Part shown: positions 1-11,843 of the stretch, piece by piece
Layout of the letters: every line of letters starts with the position of its first letter
Position numbering within the stretch: the first letter of the stretch is position 1
NCBI RefSeq assembly: GCF_033807715.1
Contig: NC_084590.1
Location: 4,335,577-4,399,576, forward strand
Source of the DNA: Cololabis saira
Taxonomy: Eukaryota > Chordata > Actinopteri > Beloniformes > Belonidae
Reading direction: 5' to 3'
DNA: 64,000 nt
Translations under genes and position numbers: made by a program
Notes under the pieces: model-generated
Seen by the model: only the letters and a program-made list of their open reading frames with translations
What the model was told of the DNA's origin: nothing
Databases searched by the model: none

Positions 1-1233
1 AAATAAATTAATTTAGACAGATTTTTAATGTAATATTGTAATTATTCAATGACACTACGGGATAAAGGAAGAGGGTTAGAATATTGGCATTAAAAAAAAT
101 CAACAAAGAGTAGTAATTTAGAGTTCTACGAATATATACATTTTTAACTTCTCTTTTGCCTTTCGTACCCCTTTATTTCTGTCTCTTACAGCATCTATTA
201 CGATTATATACAACAGCAAATTATGCCAATTAGGCGATGACAACATTTAGAAACTTCTAAATTGTGTTGATAAGCCAAGTAAAACCAAAGTTATGATAAC
301 TTATACATGGAATGTTTTTTGCTGCATATTGCCATCATTTTTGGTGTGCGTTTGGTGCAGGAAGAAACGCTAAAAATGGAGCATTCTTTGGAAAGCACTT
401 GCAGCATTTGGTTGCTGAGGTGTAAAGAAAAAATTGTGGGAGTAAAAGAGACTGAGACAGTAAATTTTGAGACGTTGTCTCCATGTGAATAAAAGGAGAA
501 AAGACATACTGATGTCAGGATTGTGATTTGAACCTCTGTCTGGTGTGGACATGAAATACTTTTCTAGTAGCACAAATTGTGTGGCATCTGGTATTTTGAC
601 AAGTGATTTTAAGTTTTTTTGTGATTTTAGGTTCAATGTGTTAATACAAGTTGTAAGAATCAAAAAAGTACTGTAATTTCACACGGGGTGAGGCTGTTCT
701 GAAAATAATGATACTAAACAAGGGAAGGTAGACAGTTTTTAATGTAAAATATCAAGGTAAATTAGTCAAAAACAGCCAATTATACCCAAGACTCCAGAGG
801 GTTAAGCCACGGGACCGACTGAGGTTTGGAAGGCAAGGGCTGTACAATATCAAATCATATGCACATTGCTGTTCTCTGAGCTGTAGTATGTGTTTGAGAT
901 GAATTGGATAATTGAGTATCCATGCAACATAATCTCAAATTATCAGAGGCAGCTTTTCATCAAGTAGAATCCCTCCTTGCTTACGGAGGTAGGTGGGGTC
1001 TTTGCAGGTTTCACCCCTTGTACACTTATGCACTGTGATCTAAAAAATAATCGAATAAGTTACTAATAATAAAAATAATAATAATAGTCTCATCTTTCTG
1101 ACCATCAGTGGGGTTTTTTAGAAGCCAGTTGACTGGAGATTTGTGAACATAAACTCTACAACACCATCATTGTCATTCTCCATCTTCCATGATGCATTCT
1201 CTATGCATCATACATCATACAGGCGACTAACGT
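1..1233. other. Unrecognised AT-rich sequence, no gene seen
   Basis: No open frame here resembles a known protein and none shows convincing splice-bounded coding character. The sequence is AT-rich with a short AAT run near 1067-1087. I recognised no transposon terminus. It may be ordinary intergenic or intronic fish DNA. Confidence 0.5.
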
Positions 1234-1236
1234 AAA

Positions 1237-1268
<32 letters not shown>
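1234..1268. repeat. Poly-A plus (TA)n microsatellite
   Basis: A run of A passes directly into about twelve TA dinucleotides. This is a simple repeat with no gene association visible. Confidence 0.95.
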
Positions 1269-1452
1269 AGATACCAATTTTGTAATCAATGCCCGGAGAA
1301 AATGGGATTCCTCTGGCCGCTGGCAATTAATACATTTGTGTTCTTTTTTAAGACTAGTGAGCCAAGCTTGAAATTACCAATGACTGGTTCCTGCTCATTT
1401 GCATATTTATTGCAACCGAGGACAAGGACATGGTGGCTACAGCATAGTAGGG

Positions 1453-1660
<208 letters not shown>

Positions 1661-2516
1661 TTGGTGAAAACTGGGGCAAATGATTGATGTGGAGCTGGCC
1701 TCTTGCATTAAAAACAGCCCATTATTGGGCAGACAGAGGAAGAGAAAGAGCAAGAAAGAGAGAGACAATGAGCCAGACTGAAAGAGAGGGAGGATGAAGA
1801 TCGTTCTAGCATACAGTTGATTAAAGTTGAAGAGAGTGGGATCGGTCTGAGCTGGAGATTTTTGTCCTCCACCACTCCTTCTTCACCACCTGTTTTCATT
1901 CTCTTTCTTTTTCTCTCCCCCCCCCCCCCCGTCTCTCTTTTTCTGTCCTGTCCATTCACTCCATATTTTACAGGAAGATGGCCAAAGCTGTGGAATTGAG
2001 GCCTATATTAATGGATGTTGACAAAAAAAGTGGACCAACAAAAGCCGAAGCCTGAGGATTTGCTTGAAAAGATTCAATCAGACATGTTTTCACTAGGATT
2101 AATTGGAGGACTTGGTGGGGATGGGAGTGGGGGGTTGAAGGGAATAGCAAAGAGGTGTGAATGAATGTGATTGTTCTGAGCCCCCTCCCCTCCCAAACCC
2201 ATCCACCCTCGTGCCTCCCTCTGTCATTTTGAGCGATAGTTTGGAAATGTCCTTTGAACGATGCTAAAGAGCACACTCCTCTTGTCCTCCTACTTCCCCC
2301 CTCCCCCCCATGAATTATGAGTATTATTTCACAGAGGCGGGGTGTGGTGAGCAGGAGAACATGACTACACCTATTTGATTTGATCTGACCTGCCTCTATT
2401 TGTGTCAGACACACACACACACGGTGATAGAACCGCCGATAAGTATGTGTGTGATTTGCTTGGACAAACTGATTGTGCTACAGTTCAAAAAGTGAAAGTG
2501 TTACTATTTTTTAAAC
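1661..2516. other. Unrecognised sequence, polypurine/polypyrimidine rich
   Basis: A GA-rich tract (1730-1800) and C- or CT-rich stretches (1860-1945, 2180-2310) surround otherwise unremarkable sequence. I see no coding motif and no transposon terminus up to the assembly gap. Confidence 0.4.
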
Positions 2517-3016
2517 NNNNNNNNNNNNNNNNNNNNNNNNNNNNNNNNNNNNNNNNNNNNNNNNNNNNNNNNNNNNNNNNNNNNNNNNNNNNNNNNNNNN
2601 NNNNNNNNNNNNNNNNNNNNNNNNNNNNNNNNNNNNNNNNNNNNNNNNNNNNNNNNNNNNNNNNNNNNNNNNNNNNNNNNNNNNNNNNNNNNNNNNNNNN
2701 NNNNNNNNNNNNNNNNNNNNNNNNNNNNNNNNNNNNNNNNNNNNNNNNNNNNNNNNNNNNNNNNNNNNNNNNNNNNNNNNNNNNNNNNNNNNNNNNNNNN
2801 NNNNNNNNNNNNNNNNNNNNNNNNNNNNNNNNNNNNNNNNNNNNNNNNNNNNNNNNNNNNNNNNNNNNNNNNNNNNNNNNNNNNNNNNNNNNNNNNNNNN
2901 NNNNNNNNNNNNNNNNNNNNNNNNNNNNNNNNNNNNNNNNNNNNNNNNNNNNNNNNNNNNNNNNNNNNNNNNNNNNNNNNNNNNNNNNNNNNNNNNNNNN
3001 NNNNNNNNNNNNNNNN
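2517..3016. other. Assembly gap of 500 N
   Basis: Exactly 500 consecutive N. The round number suggests a placeholder length rather than a measured gap. Open frames crossing it are meaningless. Confidence 0.99.
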
Positions 3017-3701
3017 GTTAAATAAACAGGTTTTGTGTCCGAAAACCATACATGTTACACTTCTTCTGTGAAGTGGGGCTCTGTTGAAGCTGCAGCTTTG
3101 TGGTACCAACTTAAATACAACGTAGCATAATATGTAGTTGGATGGAAATAAAGATGGGAAGACTGGATCATTTTACTCATATTTCATGATCTAACAGTCC
3201 TCTGCATCACGGATAGCCTCACTACGCGACATTTTCTCAGATTTAAGATGCACGAAACAGAGTGACAGGGTTTTGGTTAACATTTCAGACATCTAAAACA
3301 TACAAATAATTTTTATATAATAACTTTTTTATAATATGTCCCTTTTAAATTATTATGCATTTGTTAACTTGCACCTCTAATCCTATGCTCACTGCTTTAA
3401 TACTAGATGGAGGAGCTACACGGTGTGGATGAAGCACGCTGATCAAAAGGGGATTAAACAAGCAAAAGAACAGTGTTGGTGTATCAGTGTCAGCTGTTGC
3501 TAATTTGTCACTAATGCTCTAGGTATTAGAAGGCTGCAATGAGACTTGATTCCAGGGGGAAGTAATGCAAATTACGTGAGCAGGGGTATTAAAAGTTACT
3601 CAGGTGGCAGTGGGTGGTCAAAAAATGACTTGAAAGTGGCTCAGTGACACCGGCTCTGGTACTTACAGTGATGCCATCAAACACTAAAGTTAAAAGATAA
3701 A
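3017..3701. other. Unrecognised sequence, no gene seen
   Basis: AT-rich sequence between the gap and the first Helitron-like repeat. I recognised no coding motif, RNA gene or element end. Confidence 0.4.
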
Positions 3702-4195
3702 TTAAAGCTGCAAGCAGCGATGAACGGGCCCTCGAACCCTTTTGCACGTTCAGGCTGCAGTGGAAGCTTGTATGACTTGCATGTAGATTCTTCAGGCCTG
3801 GACATTTAGCGGATGAAACAAGCCACGACTCTCTATGTCAAACCATTCAAAAGTTATCGCCAGAAAATAGGGACTATCAAATATTAACCAATCAGATGAG
3901 GGGGCGGGGCTAATTCATGCCAATGAAGGTCAAGTACTCAATACCAAGTCAGGTGACACCACCCACGACTCTTTATATCAAACCATTCAAAAGTTATGGC
4001 AAAAAATAGGAACTATCAAATATGGACCAACCACATGAAGGGGGGGGCACTTTTTGACGTCTATCGTCGCCATGGTAACGCTTTTGACTGAGAAAAGTAA
4101 TGACCGTCGTCGCAGGATCTAGACGCACCTGGGTGCACGTTACGGTTCGGGCCGTATTAACTGCCAAAGAAATGGCATAAATTGCGCCAAAATTA

Positions 4196-4728
4196 ATTCA
4201 ATTCAATTTTATTTATATAGCGTCTAATACAACAGAGTTGTCTCTAGACGCTTTCCAGAGATCCATACCCAGAACATGACCCCCGAGCAGTTATTACATA
4301 AACAATGGCAGGTAAAAACTCCCCTAGTGGGAGAAAAACCTTAAGCCAAACAGTGGCAAGAAAAACTCCCCTTTAGGAGGGAAGAAACCTTGAGCAGGAC
4401 CAGGCTCGTAAGGGGGGACCCTCCTGCCGAGGGCCAGACTGGTGGGTCAGGGACGGCAACAGCACAGCAGGCAGGTGGAAGCAGCAACGGGATGACCAGG
4501 GGGGTGGGGACCGCAGGCCAGCACGCAGCTCCCGAAGCTCCGGCCCAATCATCAAGTCCCAGGTTGGGGTGCAGGGTCGGGGAAAGGTTGAAAAGGGGCA
4601 GGGCCAGGGAGAGGAGTCTTGAGGGACGAACCTTCTCCCCCGCCCAAAAGGGGCCGTTACCCTGCCCCCCTCACTCCCACACTGCAGGTTCCGGTGTCCG
4701 GCAAAGGATGCTGCAACATGGACAAAAG
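4196..4728. mobile_element. Teleost interspersed repeat nested in HLR copy 1
   Basis: Uninterrupted HLR paralogues read GCCAAAATTACACGATT at this point. Here about 530 bp is inserted, flanked by AAATTA on both sides (4190-4195 and 4729-4734), a probable target duplication. The insert begins with an ATTCAATTTTATTTATATAGCG-type end, here split from its neighbours, and contains paired GGCA(A/G)(G/A)AAAAACTCCC segments seen in many fish genomes. The right part (4400-4700) is GC-rich. I do not know the family. Its open frame (4390-4743) is not a gene. Confidence 0.65.
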
Positions 4729-5027
4729 AAATTACACGATTAATTCAAAATGGACGACTTCCTGTTCGTTTTCGGACATGACGCCATGAGACTTTTCTTT
4801 AAGTTGCGACATGATACAGGTGTGTACCGATTTTTGTGCATGTACGTCAAACCGTATTGTGGGGCTTGAGGCACAAAGTTTTCTAGGGGGCGCTGTTGAG
4901 CCATTAGGCCACGTCCATTAATGCAAACCATTAAATATCACATTTTTCACCAGGCCTGGCTTGTGTGGAAAATTTGGTGACTTTTGGGGCACGTTTAGGG
5001 GGGCAAAAAGGCCTTCCTTTCGTCGTT

Positions 5028-5138
<111 letters not shown>

Positions 5139-5191
5139 TTCCTACAGATACAATAGGGCCTTCGCACTTCGCACAAGTGCTCGGGCCCTAA

Positions 5192-5903
5192 TTAAAACAG
5201 GACTTTTCAGTACAATTGGGAAGCTTGTTAAATCTATCAGTAAGACAAAGAGTGAAACAACATTTAAATGGACTAAGAACTTCTCTGAGGACAGAAACAC
5301 TTAACACTTTAATAAAATCCAATGATAAAATTCTTGCATTTAAAAATTACAAATCAAATCACATTAAATTATAATATCCCAAATATCCTGTGCTATCCTT
5401 CTGGATGAAATCAATATTTGATCATCCAACTGAATGATTCTTCTATACCCCCAATTAATCAATTATACCTTTAAACTAAAAACTCTCTTTCCACCTTTTA
5501 AAAACAACATCGCAATCATGTATAAACAAACTTATAATATAGGAAAAATATAATTATGAGACACAAACAATAGCTTTCAATGTGCCATTAGTTCAATTTC
5601 AGTTCATGTTCAATTTAGTAATAAACTTCTGCTGGCTTTAAACTAAAAAGAAAAAAAAAAACTTTACGGATTCATTACACTGTTGGGAATATGGCTGAAA
5701 ACGTATCAGGTCTTTTATTATGGTATGCAAAATAATATTGTTATGCCAGAGATTATTGCAGCCATGACTGCATAGCATTCCAACCTTTATCCATTTGAAC
5801 TTGGCTGCCAAGCTTACGCTAACCCATAATATCTATTAACATTACTTTATATTCATTCATCAAATCTGTCAATATATCCTCATTTACAAGTGTCAGTGGC
5901 CAT
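5192..5903. other. Unrecognised AT-rich sequence
   Basis: Low-complexity AT-rich DNA with an A-run at 5650-5661. No coding motif, RNA gene or recognisable element end was found. Confidence 0.4.
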
Positions 5904-6149
5904 GGTTACATGATGTTTTTTATTTCGGAATTAATTATTCTGAATTAAATAATTCAGAATTAAATGATTTTCCTTCGAGTTTACATGGAAATAGTAATTC
6001 CGAATTGAGGTTTACATGGAAAACACTTTTGATCGGCTTTATCCAATTCGCTTAAGGTCTGGGGGTTGGGAAGGTTCTGATTGGATAGGGGGGCGGACCG
6101 GAAGTTATGTCTACCGGAAATTACGTTTACCGGAAGAAAAACAAATTTA

Positions 6150-6284
6150 GCCGCTACAACTTTGAAAAGCTCACAATTTTTTATGTTTCCTGCCATCTGT
6201 TCTTTTAATTATTTCCAGGTCCTCCAAGCTATTTATTAAATAAATGGTCTCTGCTCTTGACCAGCGTTTACTGCGTGCTGCCAT
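6150..6284 (-). pseudogene. Truncated Myb/SANT-like exon of Harbinger-like element
   Basis: From the ATG at 6284 the minus strand follows the same frame as the better preserved copy at 22538-22680 but is damaged before the KNCELFKVVAAKF segment, which is readable from about 6180. Only the first part of the DNA-binding domain is present and the frame then runs into non-coding element sequence. It is a fossil of the element's DNA-binding protein and is not expected to be functional. Confidence 0.5.
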
Positions 6285-6490
6285 CTTGAAACTTTGTTTC
6301 GAAAAACCAGCCCAGCAGGAATATAAGCGTCATGGAGACAGACGGGCGAGGGAACGAGCAGAAAGAAAGACCGGAATGAGTGTATACAGTACATGATCGC
6401 AAAATTATTCTATTCAGATTTAAAAGTTTAAAAGTTTAATTCGGAATGGCCATTTTCATTCGGAATTAGGCGTTTACATGGTCATTTTTA

Positions 6491-6551
6491 CTCATTTTAA
6501 ATCGGATTTAATTTTAATTCTTAATTAAAATTAAATCCGATTTAAAATGAG
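6491..6551. repeat. Near-perfect 61-bp palindrome
   Basis: The left arm CTCATTTTAAATCGGATTTA continues and is mirrored by its reverse complement, giving arms of about 29 bp with almost no spacer. The two other Harbinger-like copies carry only one arm, so this copy has an added inverted duplication at its end. Confidence 0.9.
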
Positions 6552-6603
6552 TTTATTTGGTTTGATGACCAATTATCCTTTTCTGACCACGATACCTCAA
6601 TCA

Positions 6604-6790
6604 GTACGTTTACATGCACTAACAGAAAGTCGAATTGTTGCCTTAATCCGGCCGATTTCGAATTTTTAAAAGCCATGTATACACCTTAGCCGGACTGCAG
6701 CTCTTGAGATTGAGTTTTTAGTGCCGGATAATTCGGGTTATTCCGGCATGTATACGCAACCCACACTGAACCGAGCTACTGACCGCCCTG
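6604..6790. mobile_element. Possible second short DNA element (TTTACATGC terminus)
   Basis: ACGTTTACATGCACTAACAG opens a stretch with CCGG-rich inverted motifs (TTAATCCGGCC, TAGCCGGACT, GCCGGATAATTCGG, ATTCCGGC) and ATGTATAC repeats, typical of fish MITEs. I could not find a matching right terminus, so the boundary is a guess. Confidence 0.3.
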
Positions 6791-8144
6791 GGACTCCCTC
6801 TTCCGGAAGTGACAAGCCACTGGAGCAAAAATAATAACAGTCACAGCATCCCAACAACACGGTAACAGAAGAAGAAGAGGAAGACTTTGTGTGCATCTTA
6901 CCTGCAACATGATCAGGCTTGGTATGTACGAAATTTACAGAGCTGCTGCATCATTAGCGTCAATTGTTTCGCATGTTGTTGTCCTCCTTGGCGCTTGTTT
7001 ACTAACTGTACTGGAAGAATGCCAACGTGAAAGTGCATGTGGCACCACCTAGCGTCGCAGAGTTGAACACACCTCACTCAATAATCGATTGTCTTCTCGT
7101 GCATCTATACTTGGATTTCTCTGAACCTCAAGTTTAATCCTTAGCTAGATTGTTGCCAATAGCTTGATTTAGATGTGCACATAACCGCACTGAGTGTCCT
7201 GGTCATCCCGATTTGCTTTCTAAAACATACAAAAACTAAGACAGTAGGCTACCTAACTGAATACGCGACCCAACGCCCGGTACAGGCCATAGATATATCC
7301 TGCCTCAATTACTGCAGTAACACTCTTATCCAGCCTTCCAGCTCGTGCGATCAAACTGCAAAAGGTCCAGCAGTGGCTACTTGAAGGTGATCTTGGGGTA
7401 TTACCTGCATTTATGATCTTTGTTAAGGCTTACACCCCTCTCCTAACACAAGGTGTTCTCAGTCGAGAGTCTTTTGAACCCTACTGCTGTAAGGACCACA
7501 ATAGTAAGGCAGTCCTGTTTGTTCTAATAACATTTTCCCAAGAAAGGAAGATTCTTGAAAGTAGATGCTTGAACTACCTGACTTGTAATTTGATTTTATC
7601 AGACCATGCAATGTTCAGAAAAAAAAAACATTTTAACAAAAAAGAGAAAAGAAAGGACCAAATCTCAGACCCTACTACCCCAATGTCCAATGTTAGTCCA
7701 CAACAGCACAATTAGAAGAAAATTGAACAAGTATGATTTTTTTTTTTTGGAATAGTTGACAGGAGAAAGGCTTTTCTGTCTCGAAAGATCATGGAAGTGT
7801 AATTGAGATTTGAAAAACTGCATCTGTACAAACCATAAGCCTTCTTGAACAAAGTCCATGGATTGTTGACACCAAAGTCGAGTTGATAGCCTTAATGCAG
7901 CACTATGTTTGATGTAAATCAAATATATAATACTTACTAACTAAATGAGGATTGATCATTGGGGGTTGTTTTTCAAGCACATCATTAAGTTGATCATGCA
8001 TTTATCTGTATCTTAGTGTATTCTAGAGATAAATGTGAGGTCATCTGTCTGACAGTTAAAGCTTATTTGACATTGGGCCATGCAACAACAGAATGGACCA
8101 TAGCACATAAGCAAATCTACATCTGTACAGCTTAAAAAATCAAG
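6791..8144. other. Unrecognised sequence, no gene seen
   Basis: Mostly unique-looking AT-rich sequence with A-runs near 7620 and 7740. Short open frames here (for example 7413-7715) have no recognisable domain. Confidence 0.4.
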
Positions 8145-8298
8145 GTATTGGACTCACCTCGTCTAAGTTTGGACCCCAATCCACTGGATATGCTCTGGCA
8201 GTACGTTGAGAGAGCAGTGCATAAGCAAATACCCCAAAACTTCAAATAACTGAAGCAATGTTGTAAAGAAGAATGTTCCAAAATTCCAAGAAAGCCAC
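8145..8298 (+). pseudogene. Tc1/mariner transposase C-terminal fragment
   Basis: Frame 8145-8298 reads VLDSP, then LSLDPNPLDMLWQ, then VERAVHKQIPQNFK, a stop, LKQCCKEE and KIPR. This matches the end of Tc1-type transposases, where SPDLNPIE carries the third catalytic acidic residue. Here the DLNPIE motif is changed to LDPNPLD, so that residue region is degenerate, and there is an in-frame stop. No inverted repeats were found nearby. It is an old, unrelated copy relative to the Tc1 element at 14.3-17.5 kb. Confidence 0.7.
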
Positions 8299-9582
8299 TG
8301 ATCTTCAGGATATTTTATACGGCCCACATGATTTCTTTTCTTATGGCTGTGTTTTTGTGAAACGCGTAATGAAAACCTAAATAAATGTGCTTTTTTTTGT
8401 CCGAGGATGTGTTTTTTCCTAATATTAACCTCACTACAATCAAAAAATGTTTTTGCACAAAAAGGCTTTAAAACAAGGGGTACTTTTTGCAAAAAAAACT
8501 ATACAAGATTTTTTAAACAATATGACATTTAACAGTCATTTTGGAAAATTATTTCACCAATATAACAAAAAATTATTTCAACTACAAATGCAAAATATTA
8601 ATGCATTTTAGTCTGAGTGATTTATGATGGAAAATTTGGTTGATAGTGTGTTAATAATTCAACTGATAACACTTGTGATAAATTCTTATCATGTTAACTT
8701 GCTACAAGAAACACCTTGAAGGTGACCCAATAAATACCTTTTCCTGCAGGGTTCACTTTCTGTACAGGCACCTGTAGTGTCTTTGACTCAGAGATTATGC
8801 TATGCAAATCCAGATGTAACGCAGAGCCTGGAATGACATTAGCACTGTGATCTTAAGCTTGGGGGAGGTAGGGATCCCAGGCAGCATCTGTGTCTCTCCT
8901 CCCAGTGTGTACTGTATCTTTCCTCTTCAAACTTCAGATCCTTCTCAGAAGTGTTGTAGCAAAGTCGGCTTTGGTTCAGGGGGAGGAGGAATAATAAGTG
9001 GGGTAGGGAGAATGCGCATACAGCAAATTGGCAGCTCCATCAAATTATACTGGCATTAAAGGGGTTTCACAGGACGTAATCCATGCGCCAAAGCCTGCCC
9101 GCACCTCCCTCCCTACAACATTTAACTTTTGTCGAGGTAAACGCCACATTTCATGCTCTGCCATTAATCTGTCGGATTACAGGACGCAAGCAGTTTGAGC
9201 AGGGTTTGGGCGGGGGCATAAGAAATGGGGTGAGCGTTTGATTTGTAATGAATTCTCTCAATCCTAGGTAGGTGGATGGAAGAATTGGGCACCTTCAACT
9301 CTCAGGTTAAGGCCATACATGGTCTTTGGTGCTGTTCTCTCACAATTCACCAGGCTTGATATTACATGAAAAAAAAAAATAGGAAAAAGAAACTACACCT
9401 TAGTTCAGTTCCAAGGTGAAATTCATTTTTGATGTTAAAGGTGGTTCTCCAAACTTTTGATTTATAGAAAAAAATTGTATTCACAACATGATTCATGGCT
9501 TCCTAAGTTTTAGTTTATAAAGTTTTTCACACACTGCATCTGAATTTTGGCATAGTTTTGATAAATAAATAATCACACATAG
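8299..9582. other. Unrecognised sequence, no gene seen
   Basis: A-rich and T-rich stretches (8440-8620), then mixed sequence. A 70-codon frame at 8847-9059 has no recognisable domain. Nothing else supportable. Confidence 0.4.
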
Positions 9583-9765
9583 ACAATGACTGTCTGTAAT
9601 ACTGCACACAGCGTTTTAGTTTTTAGCCTAGTGTCCTTATCTCTTAGTGTTTAGTTTTTAGTGTTTTAATTGTTTTTATTGCTTGCTTTGAGCCAGTGGC
9701 AATGAAATTGTGTTCCACTTGTACTTGGACTTTTGGAATGACAATAAAGTGAACCTTGAACATAG
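9583..9765 (+). mobile_element. 3' end of a LINE (Rex1/L2-like tail)
   Basis: The stretch ends TTGGAATGACAATAAAGTG followed by AACCTTGAAC, with a polyadenylation-like AATAAA inside. Ends of the form CAATGACAATAAA plus a short repeated tail are typical of Rex1- and L2-type fish LINEs. Only the tail remains, as expected for 5' truncation. Confidence 0.5.
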
Positions 9766-10159
9766 TGTTGTTTATTTGAAGTTATCCTTAACTAATATTA
9801 GGACCCAGTAAAGAGCAGATGATTTATAACAATATACCTTTATGTTAAACATTAGAAGTGAAAAGGTGTAAACAGGTGTTCACATTGGGGGTTGAGCTTA
9901 GGCCACTTCACAGTGAAAGCAAATGGAAAGCATAACAGTCCAAGTAAATATATCCCGATCCAAGCCATTTCCATATCCACCACACTTTCCCAGCTTGGGA
10001 TAAATAAAGCATATCTATTTACTGTTCCAATGGTCTGCATTTGGGCTTGCACATGTGTGATGCAGGGTCTCATCAGGTAGTGACAGGCTCCACTCAATTG
10101 AGACGATGATATGCCAAATATGTTTCTAAGTGTCCGTCCTTTCTAAACAGTTTTCAGTC

Positions 10160-10441
10160 AAGGTTTGTCAGATGACACAGTCATGGGCTACACATGCCCC
10201 CTCTGGCCAACCGGGGCGCCAGATGGGATGGGGAGGATCCGGCGGAATAACGTGATCCTTCCATGCGCTACGTCCGGCCGGAGAATCCCCACCCTGTCTG
10301 GTGAAAAGATGCTGCTGCTCACTCCTCAGGTTAAGGAGGAGACCTGAGTGCAGGAACTCCCGGGGTTGGTAGAGGATGGCCATACCCAGGACTGTTACTT
10401 AGCTAGGAGCACTGGGTGATAAAATGGGGGAAAAAACCGGG

Positions 10442-10478
<37 letters not shown>

Positions 10479-10490
10479 TTTGTCAGATGA
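10160..10490 (+). mobile_element. SINE-like retroposon with poly-A tail and target duplications
   Basis: AAGGTTTGTCAGATGA occurs at 10160-10175 and again at 10475-10490, bracketing a GC-rich ~270-bp body and a poly-A run (10444-10476). The body contains GGATCCGGCGGAATAACGTG and similar blocks that I associate with a common teleost SINE. Long direct repeats plus poly-A show LINE-type retroposition. I see no clear A and B box, so the RNA of origin is unassigned. Confidence 0.75.
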
Positions 10491-10594
10491 TTTAATAGAT
10501 CATGATACTGTATGTCATGATTATCCGTTAATGTTTTCATGGAGCTGGACTGTCTTGTCAAAGGCACATTTCATCCAAATCCACCAAGAATATC

Positions 10595-10815
10595 TACAGT
10601 CATGTGCAAAAGTTAGTATCTCATCTTTTAGTTATATTAATTAATTGATGTATTTCTCTGCACATAAATCATGGTGGGTCTTAGCATTAGGCAAATACGG
10701 TCTCAATTGAAGATCTACATATAACTTTTTCTTCCATGCCATTGTTTATTTAAATAAAAATGAAACCAAAAAGAGAAATATCATGTGGACACTACACAGT
10801 AGTTCCATGATTAAA
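10595..10815. mobile_element. Tc1/mariner-like terminus fragment
   Basis: ACAGTCATGTGCAAAAGTTA follows TCT and resembles the inverted-repeat end of a teleost Tc1/mariner MITE family. A matching opposite end was not found within 1 kb, so this is probably a truncated copy. Confidence 0.4.
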
Positions 10816-11843
10816 TAGCTAGTAAACAATAACTTAACTGTTTCTAAAACTTCAATTGGATTGACGTCTGGACTTTGACAAGGGCAATCCAAATACTTAA
10901 TTCATTAACACTGAAAACATGACCTCATGAGAGTTGTGGACTTTTCATGAATGCGACTTTTACAATCTGCAGAATTGTTTCATTAGAGGGGTAAAAATGT
11001 GTTGGGCCACAGCCATATGTGAACATGTGAACCCTCAATTTCAGCTTTAAAGCCCAGCTTTGAGGCCTAACTCTGAGACCAGTCTCGATTTTAAGACCAC
11101 ATTGTCTTAACGTTGACCACATGGACTTAAAACAAAGGAAATTAAGAGATGACTCCAAAGTCCAGCGGGCTTTGCAGTTAATTGCCCTTTGGGTCGGTAG
11201 TGTAAAAGTGACGCGCGGACAGTGCATTGGTCAGTGACCCCGATTTACAGCAGGCCCCCATGCTGACAGGATGAGCGCTCCATTGGTGGTTATATAGCAG
11301 TGGCTTCCTAAATTTTACTCACTCTCACTTTCTTCACCGCAAGAGTCTACTGTCCTTACATTCTGTAAGGACTACACCTCATCTCTGATCAGCGTGACTA
11401 GCATCGGCCGAGGAGCATCCCGCCAGCTGCGCTCGTGAAAGTCCACTGGTTACCAAGAATAAGTGAACGCATCCTTCATCCACCGTTACAATGGAGTGAC
11501 CTGCAAACGTTCCGATGCTTCGACGAGCGGAACGGGGACCCCTTGCGCAACGAGATGACATGACCAGGGTACGACGACCAGGAAAAGGCGGACAGCCTGG
11601 CTGCCAGAGACGCTGTATTCTCTGTCTCTGAGAGACACAGGGAGATTGAGAGCAGAGCATAAAATCAGCAACCTGTGGACCACGACCACCACCACGAGTT
11701 CCACAACCACCAAGACACTGCCGACTATTTCCAGAACAGTTCAAAGTAAGATGCTTGTGTCTGGGCAGAGTCAGTTTAAAGCGATTAGCGTTGAGTGTGT
11801 TTGTTGTTTTTGTTTTGTTTATTACTGTGTGATGCGCCGATCA
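10816..11843. other. Unrecognised sequence, no gene seen
   Basis: 11390-11745 is GC-richer with an open frame of 121 codons on the minus strand, but it shows no recognisable domain and overlaps other equally long frames. Retroelement sequence is possible but I could not confirm it. Confidence 0.35.

Larger units (their letters stand above)
5904..6551 (-). mobile_element. Harbinger-like deletion derivative, copy 1
   Basis: The copy begins GGTTACATGATGTTTTTT and is homologous along its length to 22232-22902 and 57971-58610. It carries repeated AATTCGGAATT-type subterminal motifs and, on the minus strand, the start of a Myb/SANT-like reading frame (ATG at 6284). Myb/SANT-like proteins are second genes of PIF/Harbinger transposons, so I infer a deletion derivative of such an element. 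The other end is altered by an inverted duplication at 6491-6551. Target duplication is not clear. Confidence 0.55.

Noticed and set aside
2402..3109. Open frames of about 200 codons across the gap
   Set aside because: Almost all their length is N, so nothing is encoded.
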